NCBI RefSeq assembly: GCF_902806485.1
Contig: NZ_CADCWT010000012.1
Location: 1-45,471 of the forward strand
Source: Candidatus Frankia alpina
GTDB lineage: Bacteria > Actinomycetota > Actinomycetes > Frankiales > Frankiaceae
DNA length: 45,471 bases
Direction: 5' to 3'
The notes under the pieces were generated by a model, which saw only the letters and a program-made list of their open reading frames with translations, did not search any database and was not told the DNA's origin. Made by a program: the position numbers and the translations under genes. Within the stretch, counting starts at the first letter, position 1. Each line of letters begins with the position of its first letter. Below are positions 1 through 7,022 of this stretch, one piece after another.

Positions 1-480
1 CCGCTGGCGCGGAGATCTCGTGCGGAGACCTCGTGCGGAGCAGGCGTCGACGACCCACGAAAGGCCACCAGGGCGGGGCTGGGCCGACCCCACCGCAGCG
101 TCGCCAAGCGGGTCGGCACGCAAAGGTTGGAAGGGACACTTCCGGCAGGCTGCGAGGCATACGGTACCGTTGCGACGGCAGTGCCGGGGGACGCTGATGA
201 AGGCGGTCCGTCGCTGGTATCCATCAAGAAACGGCAGAGGGGGATCACGCCCGCGCGCCATGAGCGCGGGCGAGCGTGCGATGTCCTTACCCGGGAGCGC
301 ACCATCCCGCACACCGGGAACGACCGGCGGCTGTCCCCGTCGGCCCCGGCATCGGTCGGCGAGGGGCTGCAGGCCCTCACGGGTTACCCGGAATGCACTG
401 CGGTCCAGTGAGGACCATGCCATGAGCGCCCATCCGCCCCACCGAGCCCGACCGGGGCGTGAGCACGGGAGACGCAAGCC
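1..480. other. upstream region of the sugar operon, no convincing gene
   Basis: No open frame here has a recognisable domain or a good start site. The stretch probably holds the promoter and leader of the cytidylyltransferase operon that starts at 481. It contains a perfect 9-bp stem-loop at 248-272 (listed separately), a short palindrome ACGGTACCGT near 160 and a small GGTCC/GGACC stem near 403-417. I could not identify a clear -35/-10 pair. Confidence 0.5.
248..272. terminator. perfect 9-bp stem-loop
   Basis: CGCCCGCGC at 248-256 pairs exactly with GCGCGGGCG at 264-272 around a 7-nt loop. There is no T-run. It could end a transcript entering from the left edge or form a leader structure for the operon at 481; the sequence cannot tell which. 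Confidence 0.3.
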
Positions 481-1311
481 TTGAGCATCGAAAGCGCCAA
501 GACCACCGAGATCCCCGACGCTGCCGACATCCCGGTCGTCATCCTCTGCGGCGGGATGGGTACCCGGCTGCGGGAGGCCAGCGAAAAGCTGCCGAAGCCG
601 CTGGTGGACATCGGCGGCAAGCCGGTGTTGTGGCACATCATGAAGACGTATGAACACTACGGCTTTCGCAAGTTCGTGCTCTGCCTCGGCTACAAGAGCG
701 ACCTGATCAAGAACTACTTCCTGGCCTACCGGGCACAGGTCGCCGACTTCACCCTCACGCTCTCGGACGACCACACCCCGCAGTTCCACAACTCGGTGGG
801 CGACGAGAAGTGGGAGGTCACCTTTGCGGAGACAGGCCTGCTCACCGGCACCGGCGCCCGCCTGCGCCGGGTCGCCCAGTACCTGACCGGGCCGCGGTTC
901 ATGCTCACCTACGGCGACGGCGTCGGCGCGATCAACGTCGACGCGGTGCTGGCCGACCACCTCGCATCCGGCCGCCTCGGCACCGTCACCGGCGTCCGGC
1001 CGTCGAGCCGCTACGGCGAGCTGGAAACCGACGGCAACGCGGTCACGCTGTTCGCCGAGAAGCCGCCGCAGACCGGCTGGGTGAGCGGCGGTTACTTCGT
1101 CTTCGAGCGCGAGTTCATCGACAAGTACCTCGACGACGACCCGGCGCTGCTGCTGGAGCGCCACCCGCTGCAGCAGCTCGCCCGGGACGGCCAGCTCACC
1201 CTGCACAACCACGACGGGTTCTGGATGGGCATGGACACCTTCCGGGATTGGACCGAGCTCAACCAGCTCTGGGACGCCGGGTCCGCGCCGTGGCGCGTCT
1301 GGGCCGACTGA
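481..1311 (+). CDS. rfbF: glucose-1-phosphate cytidylyltransferase
   Basis: Predicted to make CDP-glucose from glucose-1-phosphate and CTP, the first step to CDP-activated deoxysugars. The protein is 276 aa, near the family's usual length (about 257) plus a short N-terminal extension. The nucleotidyltransferase signature LCGGMGTRL lies at about residues 21-29, followed by EKLPKPLVDIGGKPVLWHIM and later LTYGDGVG, the metal and sugar-phosphate binding part of the family. The start is a TTG with GGGAGA at 467-472, 8 nt upstream; no ATG or GTG fits as well. It is the first gene of a tight five-gene plus-strand run ending at 5199. RfbF identity is confident; that CDP-glucose feeds the C-methyltransferase at 14044-15363 is inference. 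Confidence 0.9.
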   Translation: MSIESAKTTEIPDAADIPVVILCGGMGTRLREASEKLPKPLVDIGGKPVLWHIMKTYEHYGFRKFVLCLGYKSDLIKNYFLAYRAQVADFTLTLSDDHTPQFHNSVGDEKWEVTFAETGLLTGTGARLRRVAQYLTGPRFMLTYGDGVGAINVDAVLADHLASGRLGTVTGVRPSSRYGELETDGNAVTLFAEKPPQTGWVSGGYFVFEREFIDKYLDDDPALLLERHPLQQLARDGQLTLHNHDGFWMGMDTFRDWTELNQLWDAGSAPWRVWAD

Positions 1312-1334
1312 GAAGTCCGGACGGATCCGCGACG

Positions 1335-2729
1335 ATGACCGCATCCGCAAGCGTGGCCGGGGCGACCGGCGACGCCGGCCACACCGGCGACCACGACGAC
1401 GCTGCGCTGCCGGCCGACCCGGGCCACTGGCTGCACGATCTGATCGCCAACCTGCTGCCGCCCATGCGCAGCATCACCGGCGAGGGCGTGCGCACGACGC
1501 TGCGCACCGTCGCCCGGGCGCTCGGCCCCGAGGTGCCGCTCACCGTGCACGAGGTGCCCAGCGGCGCGCCGGCGCTGGACTGGGCCGTCCCCCGGGAGTG
1601 GAACGTCGGCTCGGCCCGGCTGATCGGCCCCGACGGCAAGACCGTCGTCGACGCCGCCGACAACCCGCTGCACCTGCTGGGCTACAGCACGTCGGTGCGC
1701 GCCCGGATGCCCCTCGACGAACTGCGCCCGCACCTGTTCTCGATGCCGGACCGGCCGGGCTGGGTGCCCTACCGGACCTCGTACTACAACGAGAACTGGG
1801 GCTTCTGCCTGACCGACCAGCAGCTCGGCGCCCTGCCCGACGGCGAGTACGAGGTCGAGATCGACACGACGCTCACCGACGGGTCGCTGACCTACGGCGA
1901 AATCGTGCTGCCGGGCGAGACCTCCGACGAGTTCCTGATCACCACGCACACCTGTCATCCGGCGATGGCCAACGACAACTGCTCGGGCATCGCCACGGCG
2001 ACCCTGCTGGCGCGGGCGCTGGCCGCCGGGCCGCGGCGGCACACGTTCCGGCTGCTGTTCATCCCCGGGACGATCGGCTCGATCACCTGGCTCGCCCGCA
2101 ACCGGGACTCGATCGACCGCATCCGCCACGGGCTGGTCCTGACCGGCCTCGGCGACCGCAACGACCCGACCTACAAGCGCAGTCGCCGGGGTGACGCCGC
2201 CGTCGACCGGGCCGCCGCGGTGGCGCTGGCCGAGACGGGCCGGCCGCACCGGGTCGTCGACTTCTCCCCCTACGGCTACGACGAGCGGCAGTTCTGTTCG
2301 CCCGGCTTCGATCTGCCCGTCGGCCGGTTCGGCCGCGGCCAGCACGGCGAGTACCCGCAATACCACACCTCGGCCGATGACCTGGAGTTCGTCACGCCCG
2401 AGTCGCTCGCCGACTCGTTCGCCATCCTGCGGCGCACGATCGAGATCTGCGAGCGGAATCGGACCTGGTGCAACACCGCCCCGTACGGCGAGCCGCAGCT
2501 CGGCCGGCACGGCCTGTACCGGGCCATCGGCGCGACGATGAACCGCCAGGCCATCGAGATGGGTCTGCTGTGGGTGCTCAACCTCGCCGATGGCACCCGC
2601 AGCCTGCTCGACATCGCCGAGCGCGCGGACCTGCCGTTCGACACCGTCGCCGAGGCCGCGGACGCGCTGGCCGGCGTCGACCTGCTTGCCGAGGCGGGCG
2701 CCGACCCCGCGGATGCGCCCGGTGGCTGA
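1335..2729 (+). CDS. DUF4910 aminopeptidase-like protein with C-terminal winged helix
   Basis: 464 aa. The fold is that of M28-type zinc aminopeptidases (DUF4910, with a DUF2172 insertion in related proteins). Likely metal ligands are visible: His205 and His208 in THTCHP, Asp214 in ANDNCSG, a Glu in DERQFCSPG and His344 in QYHTSADD. About 80 C-terminal residues form a small helical domain consistent with the winged helix found at the end of this family. Members often sit in surface-polysaccharide loci, but the substrate is unknown to me. ATG at 1335 follows rfbF by 23 nt; the frame is open further upstream only because it runs antiparallel to codon bias inside rfbF, so that extension is rejected. 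Its end overlaps the next gene. It may be a true peptidase or amidohydrolase acting on a sugar N-acyl group; I cannot choose. Confidence 0.8.
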   Translation: MTASASVAGATGDAGHTGDHDDAALPADPGHWLHDLIANLLPPMRSITGEGVRTTLRTVARALGPEVPLTVHEVPSGAPALDWAVPREWNVGSARLIGPDGKTVVDAADNPLHLLGYSTSVRARMPLDELRPHLFSMPDRPGWVPYRTSYYNENWGFCLTDQQLGALPDGEYEVEIDTTLTDGSLTYGEIVLPGETSDEFLITTHTCHPAMANDNCSGIATATLLARALAAGPRRHTFRLLFIPGTIGSITWLARNRDSIDRIRHGLVLTGLGDRNDPTYKRSRRGDAAVDRAAAVALAETGRPHRVVDFSPYGYDERQFCSPGFDLPVGRFGRGQHGEYPQYHTSADDLEFVTPESLADSFAILRRTIEICERNRTWCNTAPYGEPQLGRHGLYRAIGATMNRQAIEMGLLWVLNLADGTRSLLDIAERADLPFDTVAEAADALAGVDLLAEAGADPADAPGG

Positions 2730-3540
2730 CCTCGCCGGCGGTCCCGGCCGGTCCACCCGTCGTCCAGACCGGTCCGACGTTGCCGGACCGGTCTGGACGA
2801 TCGTGCTCGCCGGCGGCGGCGGCACCCGCTTCGGCGGGCCGAAGCAGTTCTTCGACCTCGGCGGCGAGCCGCTGCTCGCCCACCCGGTCGCGGCGGCCCG
2901 CGCAGCCAGCGACGGCATCGTCGTGGTCGTGCCCGCCGCGACGGTCGACGGCTGGGCGCCACCGCCCGGCGTCCGCCTGACAACCGGCGGCGCCACCCGG
3001 GCCGAGTCCGTGCGGGCCGGGCTCGCGGCCGTGCCGGTGGACGCCGGCATCATCGTGATCACCGACGCCGCGCACCCGCTGGCCACCCCCGCCCTCTACC
3101 GGTGCGTCGTCGACGAGATCCGGGCCGGGGCCGACGCGGCCGTGCCCGGCCTGCCGCTCACCGAGGTGGTCAAGGAAATTCGGGTCGCCGGCGGGATTCA
3201 GGCCGCCGGCGAAATCAAGCCCACGGGTGGGGTCGGTCCCTCCCCCAGGCTGGTCGCGGGGGCGTCGCTGCCGCGAGAGACCCATCGGCTGGTACAGACG
3301 CCGCACGCGTTCCGGGCGGACCTGCTGCGCGCTGCGCACGCGGGTGCCCGCGAGGCGGTGGAGGACTCGGCGATGGTCGCCGAGGCCGGCGGCCTGGTCG
3401 TCGTCGTACCGGGCGAACCCGCCAACATCCATGTCACGACGCCGGACGAACTCGCCATGGCCCGGCTTCTTCTCACCCACGTCCGTTCCGAGGGAGAATC
3501 CGATGAGTTCGGTACTGGTCGAGTCCACGCTGTCCGATGA
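2713..3540 (+). CDS. IspD/TarI-family cytidylyltransferase
   Basis: 275 aa. It carries the IspD-type CTP-binding loop GGGGTRFGGPKQF with Arg39 and Lys44 in the positions of the catalytic Arg/Lys, TDAAHP (usual DAARP, so Arg is His here), TPHAF, and a C-terminal NIHVTTPDELAMA that matches the family's NIKVT-PEDLALA element. The loop between Arg and PKQ is two residues shorter than in E. coli IspD. The family couples CTP to methylerythritol phosphate (IspD) or to alditol phosphates such as ribitol phosphate (TarI, Bcs1). Its place among sugar genes and next to an SDR favours a CDP-alditol or other CDP-sugar over isoprenoid synthesis, which is inference. ATG 2713 overlaps the preceding gene by 17 nt; GTG 2722 is an alternative. 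The 3' end overlaps the next gene by 38 nt. Confidence 0.8.
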   Translation: MRPVADLAGGPGRSTRRPDRSDVAGPVWTIVLAGGGGTRFGGPKQFFDLGGEPLLAHPVAAARAASDGIVVVVPAATVDGWAPPPGVRLTTGGATRAESVRAGLAAVPVDAGIIVITDAAHPLATPALYRCVVDEIRAGADAAVPGLPLTEVVKEIRVAGGIQAAGEIKPTGGVGPSPRLVAGASLPRETHRLVQTPHAFRADLLRAAHAGAREAVEDSAMVAEAGGLVVVVPGEPANIHVTTPDELAMARLLLTHVRSEGESDEFGTGRVHAVR

Positions 3541-4429
3541 CGAGCGGCGGACCAAGCTCTACCAGGGCGACCTGTTCGTCTACGCACCCAGGCTGGCGAC
3601 CCGCGAGTTCGTCGAGTTCAGCCGCGGGCTGATCCGCGAGGCGTTCGGCAGCCTCGACCCCGAGACGGCGCAGTACCACATGCCCGTCGAGGAGTACGCC
3701 GCCCTGCTCGCAGAGCTCAAGCCACAATTCATCCACCACCCCACCTTCAAGGAACTGCTGCCGGCGATCCTCGCCGAGCACGGTGCCGACCCGGCGAAGA
3801 CGTACTTCGACGTGCCGCGGCTGCGGACCTCGACGTCGGACGACTACCTGACCTCCGGCATCGCCTACGCCTTCCACCCGCACCGTGATACCTGGTACTC
3901 GGCCCCGTTCTGCCAGCTCAACTGGTGGATGCCGATCTTCGACATCGTGCCGGAGAACGGCCTGGCCTTCCACCCGCGCTATTTCAGCCAGGGCGTGAAG
4001 AACGGCTCCCGCAACTACGACTACTACGAGTGGAACGCCAAGAGCCGGGCGGACGCGGCGAAGCACATCAAGTCCGACACCCGTAAGCAGCCGAAGCCGG
4101 AGGAGGAGGTGGAGATCTTCCCGCAGACCCGGGTGGTCGCGCCGTCCGGCGGCATGCTGATCTTCTCCGCGGCGCAGCTGCACTCGTCGGTGCCGAACGA
4201 TTCCGGGCGCACTCGGTTCAGCATGGACTTCCGCACTGTGCACGTCGACGACGTCGTCAATCACATCGGGGCGCCGAACGTCGACTCCGAGTGCACCGGC
4301 ACCACGATGCGGGACTACCTGCGCGGCACCGACCTCACCCGCATCCCCGAGGACATCTGCCTCAGCTACGACACCGCGCCCCCGCGGGAGGACGCCGTGC
4401 TGGTGTTCTCCCAGGCGTCGAGCGCGTGA
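3503..4429 (+). CDS. PhyH-like Fe(II)/2-oxoglutarate dioxygenase
   Basis: 308 aa, expected to be cytosolic. The double-stranded beta-helix iron site is visible: His127-x-Asp129 in FHPHRDTW and the distal His227 in AAQLHSS, followed by Arg236/Arg238 in GRTRFSMDFR, one of which should bind 2-oxoglutarate. This is the phytanoyl-CoA dioxygenase superfamily arrangement. Substrates of relatives range from acyl-CoAs to antibiotics and sugars; here the neighbours point to a sugar nucleotide or a polyol, which is inference. The start is supported by AGGGAGA at 3491-3497, 5 nt from ATG 3503, although that start lies inside the preceding gene. The stop overlaps the next GTG start by 4 nt (GTGA), indicating translational coupling. 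Confidence 0.8.
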   Translation: MSSVLVESTLSDDERRTKLYQGDLFVYAPRLATREFVEFSRGLIREAFGSLDPETAQYHMPVEEYAALLAELKPQFIHHPTFKELLPAILAEHGADPAKTYFDVPRLRTSTSDDYLTSGIAYAFHPHRDTWYSAPFCQLNWWMPIFDIVPENGLAFHPRYFSQGVKNGSRNYDYYEWNAKSRADAAKHIKSDTRKQPKPEEEVEIFPQTRVVAPSGGMLIFSAAQLHSSVPNDSGRTRFSMDFRTVHVDDVVNHIGAPNVDSECTGTTMRDYLRGTDLTRIPEDICLSYDTAPPREDAVLVFSQASSA

Positions 4430-5199
4430 CGGTCCGGCCCGCGGGCGGCACGGCGGCGGACGCGGTTCCGCTCGCCGGGCACGTCGCCGTCGTGACGGGC
4501 GCGTCCAGCGGCATCGGCCGCGCCACCGCGCTGCGGCTGGCCGCGGGCGGCGCCACCGTGCTCGCCCTCGGCCGCGACCAGGCCCGGCTCGACGGCCTCG
4601 GCAAGGAGGCGAGGGGACCGGGCACGCTGCTGCCGATCCGGCTCGACCTGACCGACGACACCGCCGTCGCCGACGTCGTCGCCGACGTCACCGCCCGCCA
4701 CGGCCGGGTCGACCACCTGCTGCACAGCGCCGGGGCCTACGCCAGTGCCCGGGTGGACGCGGCGTCGCTGGCCGACCTGGACGCGCAGTACCTCGCGAAC
4801 GTCCGGGCGCCCTACGCGCTGACCCAGCGGCTGCTACCCGCGCTGCGGGTCGCGGGGGCCGACGGCGGCGCCGACATCGTCATCGTCAACTCCACACAGG
4901 GTGTCCGCGCGGGCGCCGGCACCGGCCAGTTCGCCGCGACCCAGCACGCCATACGCGCCTTCGCCGACAGCCTGCGCCAGGAGATCAACGCCGACGGCAT
5001 CCGAGTCGCCACGATCCACCTCGGCCGCACGGCCACCCCACGGCAGGAGACGATCTACGCCCGGGAGGGCCGGAAGTACGCGCCGGCGCTGCTCATCCAG
5101 GCCGACGACGTCGCCGACCTCGTCGACTACCTGATCCGACTCCCGCCCACCGCCGAGATCACCGAGTTGCACCTGCGCCCGGCGAAGAAGAGCTATTAG
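4426..5199 (+). CDS. SDR-family protein lacking catalytic Tyr and Lys
   Basis: 257 aa, classical short-chain dehydrogenase length. The NAD(P)-binding TGASSGIGRA is intact near residue 25, and HSAGAY stands for NNAG. Ser156 occupies the catalytic serine position, but 13 residues later, where Tyr belongs, there is Phe169, and the Lys four residues beyond is Gln173 (FAATQ in place of YSATK). Codons are ttc at 4930-4932 and cag at 4942-4944. The enzyme may therefore bind cofactor without normal oxidoreductase chemistry, or act as a partner subunit. The GTG start overlaps the dioxygenase stop by 4 nt. Its 3' end overlaps the convergent GH26-like gene by 41 nt. An IspD-like protein plus an SDR recalls CDP-ribitol synthesis (the Bcs1 type), but with these residues missing that role is doubtful. 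Confidence 0.85.
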   Translation: MTVRPAGGTAADAVPLAGHVAVVTGASSGIGRATALRLAAGGATVLALGRDQARLDGLGKEARGPGTLLPIRLDLTDDTAVADVVADVTARHGRVDHLLHSAGAYASARVDAASLADLDAQYLANVRAPYALTQRLLPALRVAGADGGADIVIVNSTQGVRAGAGTGQFAATQHAIRAFADSLRQEINADGIRVATIHLGRTATPRQETIYAREGRKYAPALLIQADDVADLVDYLIRLPPTAEITELHLRPAKKSY

Positions 5200-6544
5200 G
5201 GGCGCCGAACAGGGCTCGGTAGCGCTGGGCGGCGCGGGGATTGCTCGGCGGGTCGATCAGCGAGGACTGGACGTTGCCCGCATCGGTCGCGGTGAAATAC
5301 GCCTCGTAGGCAAGGTTCGCCCGATTCGCCTGGAACAGCTCAAACATCTTCTGGATGAAGTACGGGTTGTCCGCGCCACCACCCGCCGAGCGAACGACCC
5401 CCCACTCCGGCACAGCGAACCGCTTGCCGTGCGCGCGGGCGAACCGGGCGACGGTGCAGGCGCCCGAGTCCTCGTTGCACTGAGCGTCGAAGGTCGCCCG
5501 GGTGAACGACGGCGGGTAGGAGTCGTAGGCGTCCACGCTGACGACGTCGACGAACCCGTCGCCGGGGTAGGCCGCCCAGACGTTGTCGCCGTCCGGCATC
5601 GAGTTCCGGTGGGCCGAGACGTTCCAGTCGATGTGGACGCCGGGCGAAGTGGAGCGGATCGCGGTCACCGCCCGTTGGAAGCAGGTCCGCCAGGTGGCGG
5701 TGTCGCGCGGGTACCACCAGAACCAGTCGCCGTTGAACTCCCAGCCGAGCCGGACGTAGGCGTCCCCGCGGCCGTTGCGCACCAGCGTCCGCCCGAAGGT
5801 CGCCCAGTCGGCGTCATAGTCGCCGCGAGCGCAGGCGGCCTCGTTGCCGTCCTTCGGTAACAGCGGCTGGGCCACGGACACCCTGCCGGCGTAGACGTCC
5901 GGGCGAAACCCGGACAGAGGCCAGTCGTCGGCGACGATCTTCTGCCAGTTGTCTCGGACCGTGAACACGACGGCGACGTCGCTCCGGCGGCCGAGCCAGC
6001 GTTCCCAGCCGGCCAGATCGTGGGGCGGGTTGGCGTTGGCCCCGGAGGGCCAGGTGACCCCGGCGGCCGGCGGGGCGGTCGGACCCGATCCCCCGCTCCT
6101 GCCCCCGCCACCGCTGCCGCCGCTACTCAGAACAACCAGCCCGACGACGCCGACCACAGCCGCGAGGACCGCCGCGAGGCCGGTGCCCACCAGCGCCCGC
6201 CCGCGCCGTGACCGCGGCAGCCGCCACCGCGACCCGCCCGCACCGCCAAGCCCACCGGATGCGCCAGGCCCACCGGATGCGTCGGGCCCACGGGATGCGT
6301 TGGGCGCCGGGCCGGGCTGGAGCATCGAGCCGGACGTCTCGGGGTCCGTGGACGCGCCAGAGTCCACGGACCCCGAGACCCGGATGCCCGGCAGCGGCAT
6401 GGTGCCGGTGTCGGCACCATGCTGGCCGGGCCCGTCACTGCCCTTGAACGAAATAGCGCGGGTCGGCGAGGTGTCGCCCCGCTCCGAACCGATCCGGTCG
6501 GACGGGGGCGGACGCCCTCCCGGCGCGATGCCGGAATAGCGCAC
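5159..6544 (-). CDS. membrane-anchored GH26-like glycoside hydrolase
   Basis: 461 aa. Layout: a Gly/Pro/Ser-rich cytoplasmic N-terminus (1 to about 115), one transmembrane helix around 118-140 preceded by PRSRRGR, a Gly/Ser linker, then an extracellular catalytic domain. RLGWEFNGDWFWW carries the likely acid/base Glu269 and VPEWG the likely nucleophile Glu380, the pair expected in GH26 enzymes (mannanases and related exopolysaccharide hydrolases). It may trim the polymer made by this locus; substrate unknown. The GTG start at 6544 is chosen because GGAGGTG stands 4 nt upstream; longer starts lack this site. Convergent with the SDR gene, overlapping by 41 nt. The N-terminal coding part holds a triple 18-bp repeat and an 18-bp perfect inverted repeat. 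Confidence 0.8.
   Translation of the reverse strand: MRYSGIAPGGRPPPSDRIGSERGDTSPTRAISFKGSDGPGQHGADTGTMPLPGIRVSGSVDSGASTDPETSGSMLQPGPAPNASRGPDASGGPGASGGLGGAGGSRWRLPRSRRGRALVGTGLAAVLAAVVGVVGLVVLSSGGSGGGGRSGGSGPTAPPAAGVTWPSGANANPPHDLAGWERWLGRRSDVAVVFTVRDNWQKIVADDWPLSGFRPDVYAGRVSVAQPLLPKDGNEAACARGDYDADWATFGRTLVRNGRGDAYVRLGWEFNGDWFWWYPRDTATWRTCFQRAVTAIRSTSPGVHIDWNVSAHRNSMPDGDNVWAAYPGDGFVDVVSVDAYDSYPPSFTRATFDAQCNEDSGACTVARFARAHGKRFAVPEWGVVRSAGGGADNPYFIQKMFELFQANRANLAYEAYFTATDAGNVQSSLIDPPSNPRAAQRYRALFGAPNSSSSPGAGATR
6251..6304. repeat. three tandem 18-bp units inside the GH26-like gene
   Basis: Units at 6251-6268, 6269-6286 and 6287-6304 follow CCCACCGGATGCGCCAGG with one to three changes each. On the coding (minus) strand they give the repeated Ala-Ser-Gly-Gly-Pro type hexapeptide of the cytoplasmic low-complexity tail. 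Unit number could vary between strains. Confidence 0.85.
6336..6379. repeat. perfect 18-bp inverted repeat, 8-nt loop
   Basis: GTCTCGGGGTCCGTGGAC at 6336-6353 is exactly complementary to 6362-6379, with loop GCGCCAGA. It lies inside the coding sequence about 165 nt downstream of the GTG start of the GH26-like gene, where it would form a very stable mRNA hairpin. Confidence 0.9.
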
Positions 6545-7022
6545 GTTACACCTCCACGGTGAGGGCAGATCGTCAGAGCCGCTGGAACGACCGGACACCT
6601 TCGCGCCAGCAATGAACGGCCGACCCCGCCGCACCAGCTGAGAACAGGCATCGGCCGCGGACGATAACGCCACCGGCGATACGACGAACGCGGGTCTTCG
6701 CTCGAGGAGCTCCAAGACCCGAGAACTTTTCCGACCGCAGCCGGAGGTGGCCTGTTCATTATTCGCCCGGCGACACCAGGTCCTCGGAAGACACCACGAA
6801 GACGACTGCCAACGGTGACGGACAGGCGACCGTACGCCCCGGAAATTGACCGAAGACCACGGTGGGAGGCGCCGGATCGACGCCGGTTACACTTGCCGAC
6901 GGTGCCGTCCACACGGCGCACCGGGCCGCCATGCGGGGCCACCCGGGGATCGCCCGCAGCGTTCACCGCCGCCCGAGCGGCTGCGGCGCCCCCGCCGACC
7001 GAGAACGGGGGACGGGAAGCCA
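6545..7022. other. divergent intergenic region, probable promoters
   Basis: It separates the minus-strand GH26-like gene from the plus-strand Wzy-like gene. The strong ribosome binding site of the former (complement of 6545-6555) is at its left edge. An AT-richer patch around 6750-6765 (TTCATTATTCG) may be a promoter core; no gene or RNA is recognisable. Confidence 0.45.

Noticed and set aside
20..484. A 154-codon gene before rfbF
   Set aside because: Low-complexity Arg/Ser/Pro composition, no domain, and it overlaps the stem-loop and the expected promoter.
810..1334. Upstream open extension of the DUF4910 frame
   Set aside because: It overlaps rfbF in another frame and is Arg/Pro-rich, the pattern of a GC-rich shadow; ATG 1335 fits the family start.
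1092..3086. Long minus-strand open frame of over 600 codons opposite the sugar operon
   Set aside because: Composition is that of an antisense shadow of biased GC codons; no domain is seen, and strong plus-strand genes occupy the region.
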